Shown: positions 33,582 to 39,957 of the stretch, piece by piece
Position numbering within the stretch: position 1 is the first letter of the stretch
Layout of the letters: every line of letters begins with the position of its first letter
DNA from: JBGFRR01 sp041695045
Lineage (GTDB): Bacteria; Bacteroidota; Ignavibacteria; UBA10030
DNA: 49,936 nucleotides
Reading direction: 5' to 3'
NCBI GenBank assembly: GCA_041695045.1
Contig: JBGFRR010000105.1
Coordinates: 1-49,936, forward strand
Notes under the pieces: generated by a model
Database searches by the model: none
The model's input: the letters and a program-made list of their open reading frames with translations, nothing else
Told to the model about the DNA's origin: nothing
Made by a program: the position numbers and the translations under genes

Positions 33582-33585
33582 CATG
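33566..33585. promoter_or_regulatory. 20-bp operator-like palindrome overlapping the -10 box
   Basis: CATGATTAT (33566-33574) and ATAATCATG (33577-33585) are exact inverted repeats separated by two bases, and they cover the -10 hexamer. A further half-site ATAATCATG occurs at 33610-33618, spanning the start codon. The layout suggests repression of a very strong promoter, perhaps by the gene's own product. Confidence 0.55.
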
Positions 33586-33615
33586 TGTCATTTTGACTAG
33601 GGATTCTATATAATC

Positions 33616-34836
33616 ATGACAGGCTATCTGCAGCGGGAAATTCATACCACCGTCGGGCAGGCGTTGAAGTCGATACCGGTCGTCGTCATTACGGGAATGC
33701 GGCAGACAGGCAAAACGACCTTCCTCCAAAACGACCCGCTCTTCAAACGCTACCGCTATGTCAGCCTTGACGACTTTGCCACACTGCAAACGGCGGTGTC
33801 GCAACCGGAAGCGCTTGTCAATTCTGGCGATCCGCTCTGCATCGATGAAGCACAGAAAGCGCCCGAATTGCTCACGGCGGTAAAGCGGGCTGTCGATCGG
33901 CAACGAAAAGCCGGGCGCTTCGTACTGACCGGTTCTGCCAATTTCTCCCTGCTGAAGGGAATGTCCGAAACTCTTGCCGGGCGGGCAGTGTATTTCACAC
34001 TTGGCCCTCTGTCTCGTCGTGAGATCCAGGGAACAACGTATGGTCCCTTTCTTGTGAAGCTCCTACGGGACCAAAAAAGCCCTGCGATGGAGACGGCGCG
34101 TGCGCTTCCACCATGGGAGATCGTACGCGGCGGCATGCCTCCGGTGGCGTCCCTCGATGATTCCGCAGCAGCAACATGGTTCCGGGGATTTGAACAAACG
34201 TACGTCGAGCGTGATATCCGCGACATTGCCCGCATCGACGACACGCTCGGCTTCCGAACGCTCATTAAACTCGCAACGTTGAGAACAGGACAATTGCTGA
34301 ACTTCAGCCAACTTGCGCGGGACGCACGGCTCTCACTTGCCACGACCACGCGTTATCTGCAACTGGCAGAAACATCGTTCCTGTTCACGAAAGTCACTCC
34401 GTTCCTTCGTAATCGTTCCAGCCGGCTTGTCAAGTCGCCGAAGCTCTACCTTACCGATTCGGGCCTCGCATGCCACCTCGCGGGCGTTGAGAGCCTGGAG
34501 AACGCCGACGAACCGTTGCGTGGTGCGCTCTTCGAGACGTATGCACTACAGAATATATCAAGCATCCTTCAAGCCTCTCTCCCCGATGCACAGATTTCGT
34601 ACTGGCACGTTCAAGGACGACACGAAGTTGATTTTGTTCTCGAACACAAGAAGCGTTGTGTGGCTGTTGAAGTGAAAGCTGCCAGTCGGTGGTCCGAAAG
34701 CGACCTGGTTTCACTCACGGTCTTCCTCGAAAAGACTCCCTCCTGCGTTACAGGCATTCTTGCATACAACGGAATTCAGACAGCACGCCTTGGCAAGAAC
34801 GTATGGGCAGTGCCGCTTGCAACTGTGCTTTCCTGA
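33616..34836 (+). CDS. AAA ATPase with C-terminal DUF4143 nuclease-like domain
   Basis: The 406-residue protein has Walker A GMRQTGKTT at residues 27-35, Walker B PLCIDEAQKAPELL, sensor 1 FVLTGSANFSLL, and a DNA-binding-like helical segment (NFSQLARDARLSLATTTRYLQLAE). The C-terminal DUF4143 domain keeps the PD-(D/E)xK-like EVDFVLEHKKRCVAVEVKA core. Such genes are frequent in accessory regions and are often exchanged; the function is unknown. Intact apart from normal variation, unlike the remnant at 31-380. A consensus promoter and palindrome lie directly upstream. Confidence 0.88.
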   Translation: MTGYLQREIHTTVGQALKSIPVVVITGMRQTGKTTFLQNDPLFKRYRYVSLDDFATLQTAVSQPEALVNSGDPLCIDEAQKAPELLTAVKRAVDRQRKAGRFVLTGSANFSLLKGMSETLAGRAVYFTLGPLSRREIQGTTYGPFLVKLLRDQKSPAMETARALPPWEIVRGGMPPVASLDDSAAATWFRGFEQTYVERDIRDIARIDDTLGFRTLIKLATLRTGQLLNFSQLARDARLSLATTTRYLQLAETSFLFTKVTPFLRNRSSRLVKSPKLYLTDSGLACHLAGVESLENADEPLRGALFETYALQNISSILQASLPDAQISYWHVQGRHEVDFVLEHKKRCVAVEVKAASRWSESDLVSLTVFLEKTPSCVTGILAYNGIQTARLGKNVWAVPLATVLS

Positions 34837-34867
34837 AGCGTTCCGCCGGCTCTCCATGAGAACGGCT

Positions 34868-34886
34868 TTCCTTTTGCATCTCTCCT
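34868..34886. repeat. Dispersed 19-base repeat, copy 1
   Basis: TTCCTTTTGCATCTCTCCT is identical to 38065-38083. Both copies lie in intergenic DNA and are followed by pyrimidine-rich sequence with a loose 7-base rhythm. Confidence 0.5.
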
Positions 34887-34991
34887 TCACTCCCCACTTA
34901 CCTGCACAATCCGCCTCACGAGCATCCTGTTCTCCACCGATCCTCCTTGTCCCCTTCCAATAGTAAAATTTCTCCATGAACGAGTTTAGAC

Positions 34992-35019
34992 TTGACATTC
35001 TTAAAAATATCTTTATATT
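34992..35019 (+). promoter_or_regulatory. Promoter of the glnB-amtB operon
   Basis: TTGACA (34992-34997), a 16-base spacer and TATATT (35014-35019) match sigma70-type hexamers. Transcription would begin near 35026, giving a leader of about 73 bases before glnB. No GG-N10-GC sigma54 site was seen in the gap 34837-35098. Confidence 0.55.
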
Positions 35020-35098
35020 CTAAGGTCGTTTGCCTACTATTTCTAATTTAGTAAGGAGAATATGGGATATAACATTAATTTATAAAGGAGGCGATCCA

Positions 35099-35437
35099 AT
35101 GAAAAGAATTGAAGCCGTCATTCGACCCCATAAACTTGATGAGGTGCGCGAGGCGTTGATGGAGGAGGGGTTTCGAGGGATGACCATCGTCGAAGTAAAA
35201 GGGGTCGGGCGACAAAAAGGACACACCGAAGTTTATCGCGGCTCCGAGTACAAAATTGACTTCCTGCCAAAGATCAAATTGGAGATTGTTGTTCCCGATG
35301 ATCGCCTCGACCGAGCCATCGCTGTTATCGTACGAACGGCAAGAACGGGCCAGGTCGGCGACGGCAAAATCTTTGTCCTGCCGGTCGAGGAGGTTATCCG
35401 TGTCAGGACAGAAGAGGTAGGCGCTGAGGCGCTGTAA
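35099..35437 (+). CDS. glnB: PII nitrogen regulatory protein
   Basis: PII senses 2-oxoglutarate and ATP/ADP and controls nitrogen uptake. The protein has 112 residues when started at 35099, where AAGGAGG lies seven bases upstream; an in-frame start at 35030 would lie within the leader. It has the T-loop GRQKGHTEVYRGSEYKIDFLPK with Tyr51, the site uridylylated in proteobacteria, and the B-loop TGQVGDGKIFVLPVEEVIRVRT. Its place before amtB suggests the GlnK role of gating the transporter; GlnB and GlnK cannot be told apart by sequence alone. Confidence 0.94.
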   Translation: MKRIEAVIRPHKLDEVREALMEEGFRGMTIVEVKGVGRQKGHTEVYRGSEYKIDFLPKIKLEIVVPDDRLDRAIAVIVRTARTGQVGDGKIFVLPVEEVIRVRTEEVGAEAL

Positions 35438-35476
35438 CGGGCTTTTACGAGATCATTCAAGAAAGGATAAGGTCGT

Positions 35477-36859
35477 ATGGATCAGAAAGTCGTGTTGGAC
35501 ACGCTCTGGGTTATGATTGCAGGGATGCTGGTCTTCTTTATGAATGCCGGCTTCGCGATGGTCGAATCCGGCTTCGGTCGAGCAAAGAATACTGTGAACA
35601 TCCTCTCCAAAAATTTCATCGTCTTTGCCGTCTCCTCACTTGCCTTCTGGGCGATCGGGTGGGGGTTGATGTTCGGGAACGGCAATGAATTTATCGGACT
35701 TGAAGGACTGTGGGGTCTCGGAGGCGCGGATAATAGTCCCGCAACTGGCGACGCATATGAGGGGGCATACGCTGCCATTTCGTGGGCGACCGTGCCGTTG
35801 TTGGCAAAGTTCTTCTTCCAACTTGTCTTTGCAGGAACAGCGGCCACAATTGTCTCAGGTGCCGTCGCGGAACGAATCAAGTACATTGCCTTCATTTTGT
35901 TTTCATTCATCCTCGTAGCGTTTCTGTATCCGATCACGGGGCACTGGATTTGGGGGGGTGGATGGCTCGCACAACTCGGCTTCTGGGATTTTGCCGGTTC
36001 GACGACCGTCCATTCCGTCGGTGGTTGGGCGGCGCTTGCAGGTGTTCTTGTGCTCGGTCCTCGCATTGGAAAGTTCAAAAGCGGTAAAAGCTATCCGATT
36101 CCCGGCCACAGCATGCCGCTTGCAACGCTCGGTGCTTTCATCCTCTGGCTTGGATGGTTCGGCTTCAATCCCGGCAGCACGATGGCTGCAGACCCCTCTG
36201 CACTGGCTCACATCGCACTTACTACGAACAGCGCAGCTGCCGCGGGGATTCTCAGCTCCACCCTCGCCGCTTGGTTGATTATCGGCAAACCGGACTTAAG
36301 CATGACGATCAATGGATGTCTTGGCGGGCTGGTTGCGATTACGGCCGGATGCGCGTACGTGAGCGTGGGAAGTTCCATCATCATCGGTCTCATCGCCGGC
36401 ATGCTTGTCGTCCTGGCCGTGCTCGGATTCGACAGACGGCGCATCGATGATCCGGTTGGCGCGCTCTCGGTGCATCTGGTCAACGGTATCTTTGGGACGC
36501 TCGCCGTAGGGCTCTTCGCCCAGAGTCACTTCACTCCAAACACCACGGGGGATGGACTCTTCTTCGGTGGCGGAGGCGGATTGCTGATGAATCAGATTAT
36601 CGGAGTTGCGACGGTTGGACTCTTCACCTTTGGTGCCTCGTTGGGTGTCTGGTTTGCACTAAAAGCGATTGTGGGGATTCGCGTTTCGCCGGAGGAAGAG
36701 TTGGAAGGGCTGGACATTGGTGAGCATGGAATGTCCGCCTATCCGGAATTCGCCATTACCGCGGAGCATTCGTACGAGGTTGTTGAATCACAACGTCCGC
36801 CTGCGCCTAAACCCGGTTCTTTGCCCGGTTCGCAAGTGGCAGTGGATGTAGAAGGGTAG
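35477..36859 (+). CDS. amtB: Ammonium transporter AmtB
   Basis: This 460-residue inner-membrane channel has eleven predicted helices and no obvious signal peptide. Recognisable elements are the FMNAGFAMVESGFGRAKN opening, the conserved Asp171 in FWDFAGSTTVHSVGG, and the pore twin histidines His179 and His333 (VHLVNGIFGTLAVG). The cytoplasmic tail is extended and acidic to mixed in charge (about 50 residues). It follows glnB by 39 bases, as is usual for PII-controlled transporters. Confidence 0.96.
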   Translation: MDQKVVLDTLWVMIAGMLVFFMNAGFAMVESGFGRAKNTVNILSKNFIVFAVSSLAFWAIGWGLMFGNGNEFIGLEGLWGLGGADNSPATGDAYEGAYAAISWATVPLLAKFFFQLVFAGTAATIVSGAVAERIKYIAFILFSFILVAFLYPITGHWIWGGGWLAQLGFWDFAGSTTVHSVGGWAALAGVLVLGPRIGKFKSGKSYPIPGHSMPLATLGAFILWLGWFGFNPGSTMAADPSALAHIALTTNSAAAAGILSSTLAAWLIIGKPDLSMTINGCLGGLVAITAGCAYVSVGSSIIIGLIAGMLVVLAVLGFDRRRIDDPVGALSVHLVNGIFGTLAVGLFAQSHFTPNTTGDGLFFGGGGGLLMNQIIGVATVGLFTFGASLGVWFALKAIVGIRVSPEEELEGLDIGEHGMSAYPEFAITAEHSYEVVESQRPPAPKPGSLPGSQVAVDVEG

Positions 36860-36869
36860 TTTTCTCTGC

Positions 36870-36904
36870 CCGGGCCGATTGACGCCGGTCCGGCATCCTG
36901 ATTT
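36870..36904 (+). terminator. Possible terminator after amtB
   Basis: CCGGGCCG (36870-36877) pairs with CGGTCCGG (36886-36893) with one G-U pair and an 8-nt loop. A TTTT run occurs about nine bases further on. The gap makes it a weak or partial terminator, which would reduce but not stop expression of the downstream porin gene. Confidence 0.35.
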
Positions 36905-36974
36905 TGAAGTATCATTTGACGAAAAATGGTCCCCATTAAACACCTTCATCTATCACCCAAAAAAGGAGATTGTC

Positions 36975-37682
36975 ATGGGGACTCAGAAAAAACTCTTCCG
37001 GTATTCACTCTCACTCATTGGCCTCATCCTCATCTTCGCTGTGCCAATGTCGGCACAGGTGAGCATCGGTGTAGAAATTTTGAGCCGCTATGTGTGGCGC
37101 GGGACCGACTACGGGAATTCACCCAGTTTTCAACCCTCCGTGACGCTGACGGCGGGGAATTTCAAAATAGGCACGTGGGGAGCTTACAGTTTCGCCGGTT
37201 CGGGTACACCCTTTGCCGAGCATGACTTGTGGGCTTCCTTTGAGGTGACGTCGCCGGTTGGAACGATTGGCGTTCTTGCCACCGACTACTACTTTCCGAG
37301 CGCGGGGATTGAGTATTTCAATTATCAGGGGGATGGGAAAGGAGCTCACACAATTGAGATTGGAGGGACATACAGCGGAACGGCGTCGTTTCCTGTTGCA
37401 TTGAAGGCCCTCGTCAATGTTCATAACGATCCTGATCATTCGGTCTATCTCGAAGTCGGCTATCCTGTAAGCGTGGAAGGAGTACGGGCTCTGTTCTTTG
37501 CAGGATCTGCGCTGAAGAAATCGGTATGGTACGGCACGGACCGAGCAGCCTTCGTCAGTGTGGGAGTGACCCTTTCCCGACAGGTCAGGGTGACGGAGTC
37601 ATTCTCCTTTCCGCTTTCCGCTTCCTTCATCCTCAATCCCGAAGCTGAACAATCGTACCTGATTGTTGGTGTGGGACTCTGA
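36975..37682 (+). CDS. TorF-like outer-membrane protein (Gcw_chp family)
   Basis: The protein has 235 residues when started at 36975, with AAAAGGAG just upstream. A signal peptide (MGTQKKLFRYSLSLIGLILIF...MSAQ) is followed by SIGVEILSRYVWRGTDYGNSPSFQPSVTL, the SRYVWRG signature of the TorF/TIGR02001 family. Alternating strands continue to a final LIVGVGL, as in outer-membrane barrels. Encoded next to amtB, it may be an outer-membrane channel for small nitrogen compounds, which is an inference from position. Confidence 0.8.
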   Translation: MGTQKKLFRYSLSLIGLILIFAVPMSAQVSIGVEILSRYVWRGTDYGNSPSFQPSVTLTAGNFKIGTWGAYSFAGSGTPFAEHDLWASFEVTSPVGTIGVLATDYYFPSAGIEYFNYQGDGKGAHTIEIGGTYSGTASFPVALKALVNVHNDPDHSVYLEVGYPVSVEGVRALFFAGSALKKSVWYGTDRAAFVSVGVTLSRQVRVTESFSFPLSASFILNPEAEQSYLIVGVGL

Positions 37683-37789
37683 AGGAGAGTTGGTTTGATG
37701 TGCAAGCTTCAGCCGGGGCGGAGTTCAGCGCCACTCCGTCGGTGGATTGGGGACCAAGCTGAACTCCCCTACCCGGTTGAAGGGAGAGA

Positions 37790-37976
37790 TTACACGGTCT
37801 GTAACACTTCGAAGTGCTCGCGAATGAACTCTTCGCGCATATCCTTGTTCCATCGCTTTGAGCAGGTCTTCACGTAATCTGCTGCGTCCTTCTCGTGTCA
37901 ATGGATCAAGCTCAGCAGGCGATTGGCAATCGGTTCGCGCACTGCTGGCTCTTGGACTGTTGATTCGAGGGCGCAT
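37790..37976 (-). pseudogene. Broken copy of a DUF4175 C-terminus
   Basis: The minus strand reads SPAELDPLTREGRSRLREDLLKAMEQGY. After a one-base frame change it continues as EEFIREHFEVLQTV and a stop at 37790-37792. This matches the end of the DUF4175 protein at 947-4357 (SPADLDPAALDGANRLREDLLRALEQGY, then QELIRKYFELLQK). The rest of the gene is absent. It implies that a second DUF4175-type gene once stood here. Confidence 0.7.
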
Positions 37977-38064
37977 GCTTGCTGTATGAGACGCGCCTCC
38001 CCATAATTTGTTTCACACGATACGAAAAAAATCCTCCCTTCTATGTCGGGATTGAGGGGACAGC

Positions 38065-38083
38065 TTCCTTTTGCATCTCTCCT
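38065..38083. repeat. Dispersed 19-base repeat, copy 2
   Basis: TTCCTTTTGCATCTCTCCT is identical to 34868-34886 and is followed by CTCAACTCCTATCTTACTCC-type pyrimidine-rich sequence up to the GNAT gene. Confidence 0.5.
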
Positions 38084-38134
38084 CCTCAACTCCTATCTTA
38101 CTCCTCGCTGTTCCCACCGACGGCGCTACCAACG

Positions 38135-38593
38135 ATGAACCCAACCATCCGCACAGCAACCCGGGCCGACGCCGCACGCATTACCGAGTTTAACGCGCTC
38201 ATGGCGAAAGAGACCGAGAACCTCGAGCTCGACCTCCATCGGCTGCATCAGGGCGTGTTGGCCGTGCTGGATGATCCGACCAACGGCGTCTACTACATCG
38301 CTGAGGTCGATGGAACCGCGGCCGGCCAACTCCTCATCACCTACGAGTGGAGCGACTGGCGGAACGGCGTATTCTGGTGGATCCAAAGTGTGTACGTGCA
38401 CAAGGATTTTCGCGGGAAGGGAGTGTTCAAAGCATTGTTTGAGCATGTGAAGGCGCTGGCAGAAAACGACCCCACCGTGTGCGGCCTCCGGCTGTATGTA
38501 GAACGCCACAACACCCGCGCGCAACAAACCTACACGCGCCTCGGGATGAAGAAGACGCAGTATGAGATGTATGAGATTGACTTTGTATTGTAA
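38135..38593 (+). CDS. GNAT family N-acetyltransferase
   Basis: This 152-residue protein starts at the ATG at 38135 (MNPTIRTATRADAARITEF); the upstream open frame runs through repeat DNA and is rejected. The acetyl-CoA-binding motif A is IQSVYVHKDFRGKGVFKALFEHV, followed by LRLYVERHNTRAQQTYTRLGMKKT. The acceptor is unknown. The gene ends four bases before a heptad array that begins the second four-helix-bundle cassette. Confidence 0.92.
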   Translation: MNPTIRTATRADAARITEFNALMAKETENLELDLHRLHQGVLAVLDDPTNGVYYIAEVDGTAAGQLLITYEWSDWRNGVFWWIQSVYVHKDFRGKGVFKALFEHVKALAENDPTVCGLRLYVERHNTRAQQTYTRLGMKKTQYEMYEIDFVL

Positions 38594-38597
38594 CTGC

Positions 38598-39163
38598 GGG
38601 TTCGAGTTTCGGGGTTAGAGGTTCGAGAACTCCACGGTGAGATAAGAATGCTGCAACTGTTCTTGGAGGATCTATGCAGGCTGGGCATAAAAAGCTTGAG
38701 ATCTATCAGATTGCGCACGACCTCGCGGTTCGTGTACATCAGATGACCCTTGAACTTCCGCCGTTCGAGCGATTTGAAGAAGGCAGTCAGATTCGGCGAT
38801 CAGCAAAGTCGGTTTCAGCGAACATCGTCGAGGGATATGCATTGAGACGATACAAGAATGAGTTTATTCATTTCTTGTTTCGCGCCTATGCTTCTGCAGA
38901 GGAGACAATCGAACATCTCGAACTGTTGTTTGATACACACTCCTTCAAGGATAAGAATCGCTTCAAGGAGTTTGTCGATGCCTACAACACTCTGTGTGGA
39001 AAAATACTGAGATATATCCAAGCGGTAGACAAAACATTCGAAATGCCACTCTTTATGAAAGAGGATAATGCCGATTACTCTGCCGAGCAAACCTTCAACT
39101 CTCGGATAACTCAACCCGAACCTCCAAACCCCAACCTCGAATCACAAACCCCAAACCCCTAAC
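38598..39163 (+). repeat. Cassette: four-helix-bundle gene bracketed by inverted heptad arrays (GGGTTCG/CCCCAAC type)
   Basis: The left array is four to five heptads (GGGTTCG, AGTTTCG, GGGTTAG, AGGTTCG at 38598-38625). The right array is eight heptads in the opposite sense (for example CCCGAAC at 39115, CCCCAAC at 39129, CCCAAAC at 39150, CCCTAAC at 39157). The cassette fills the space from four bases after the GNAT stop to five bases before the methyltransferase start. It has the same architecture as 6606-7068 but a different heptad. Confidence 0.75.
38674..39162 (+). CDS. Four-helix-bundle protein (S23/IVP, Avd-like family)
   Basis: This 162-residue protein has the family pattern HKKLEIYQIAHDLAVRVHQM, FERFEEGSQIRRSAKSVSANIVEGYA, EFIHFLFRAYASAEETIEHLELLF and a last helix. 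It is clearly related in fold to the protein at 6650-7012, but the two sequences differ widely. The C-terminal tail after about residue 144 (TQPEPPNPNLESQTPNP) is translated from the right-hand heptad array, so the folded protein ends near FNSRI. GGAGG lies upstream of the ATG. A nucleic-acid-binding role is known for the family; here it is only inferred. Confidence 0.85.
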   Translation: MQAGHKKLEIYQIAHDLAVRVHQMTLELPPFERFEEGSQIRRSAKSVSANIVEGYALRRYKNEFIHFLFRAYASAEETIEHLELLFDTHSFKDKNRFKEFVDAYNTLCGKILRYIQAVDKTFEMPLFMKEDNADYSAEQTFNSRITQPEPPNPNLESQTPNP

Positions 39164-39168
39164 TACTC

Positions 39169-39834
39169 ATGTCCTGCTGCTCTCCAACGAACGCTTCCGA
39201 CGGCACCAACCGCTTCTTCACGCGGATGTCGACGATGTACGCCAAACAATTCCGCAAGAAAGGCCTCGCGAAAGAACAGCGTATGCTGCTCGAGGGTGTG
39301 AAACGAGTGCCGGTCCACCGCGCAAGCGTTCTCGATATCGGCTGCGGTGTCGGATCTCTTCATCTCACGCTGCTGAAGGAAGGCGCGGGCAAAGCAGTCG
39401 GTGTGGACATGGCCATTGGGATGATTCAGAAAGCCAGTGAGTTTGCGCGAGAGCTCGGTGTGCACGAGCGCACAACATACATCCACGGCGACTTCGTCCA
39501 ATCCAGCGCGGAGGTTCCGGAAGCAGACATTACGCTGTTAGACAAGGTTGTCTGCTGCTACGACGACCTCCCGCGACTGCTTGAGGAATCGACTACCAAA
39601 ACCCGCAGGGTGTACGCCCTGACGTATCCGAGGGAGAACGTTGTGTTGAGGATGATGTTCAAGACGTATATTGCACTCGCCAAGCTCTTTCGCTGGAAGT
39701 TCCGTCCCTCCTGGCACGACTGGGCTCTCATGCGTCGACACATCGCTATGCGGGGCTTTTCGCTCGTATATGAAAACGCTACACTGGCGTGGCAGGTGTT
39801 GGTCTTTGTGAAACCAGCAATGTCTTCGTATTGA
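39169..39834 (+). CDS. SAM-dependent methyltransferase (MSCC...CCYDD subfamily)
   Basis: This 221-residue class I methyltransferase has motif I VLDIGCGVGSLHLTLLKEGAGKAVGVDMAIGMI and the subfamily-specific LLDKVVCCYDDLPRLLEES stretch, with a Cys pair at the N-terminus (MSCCSP). The closest well-known relatives in pattern are Mg-protoporphyrin O-methyltransferase-like proteins, but the substrate is not clear. It begins six bases after the four-helix-bundle stop, and no ribosome site is visible because the heptad array occupies its upstream region. Confidence 0.85.
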   Translation: MSCCSPTNASDGTNRFFTRMSTMYAKQFRKKGLAKEQRMLLEGVKRVPVHRASVLDIGCGVGSLHLTLLKEGAGKAVGVDMAIGMIQKASEFARELGVHERTTYIHGDFVQSSAEVPEADITLLDKVVCCYDDLPRLLEESTTKTRRVYALTYPRENVVLRMMFKTYIALAKLFRWKFRPSWHDWALMRRHIAMRGFSLVYENATLAWQVLVFVKPAMSSY

Positions 39835-39957
39835 GACCTTGCGGCTCTCTTTCTGTTTATGGGAAACTTTTCCCGCTGCTTTTCGTTTTCTCTCTGTCGG
39901 TTGAATCCTACCATTCACCGGCTACACCGAATCAACCAAGCAAGAAGGAGGACTCCG

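Noticed and set aside
6650..39162. Diversity-generating retroelement based on Avd-like proteins
   Set aside because: No reverse transcriptase, template repeat or variable repeat lies near either four-helix-bundle gene.
6600..39165. CRISPR-like array interpretation of the heptad repeats
   Set aside because: The units are 7 bases, degenerate and contiguous, with no spacers of constant length, and no cas genes are present.
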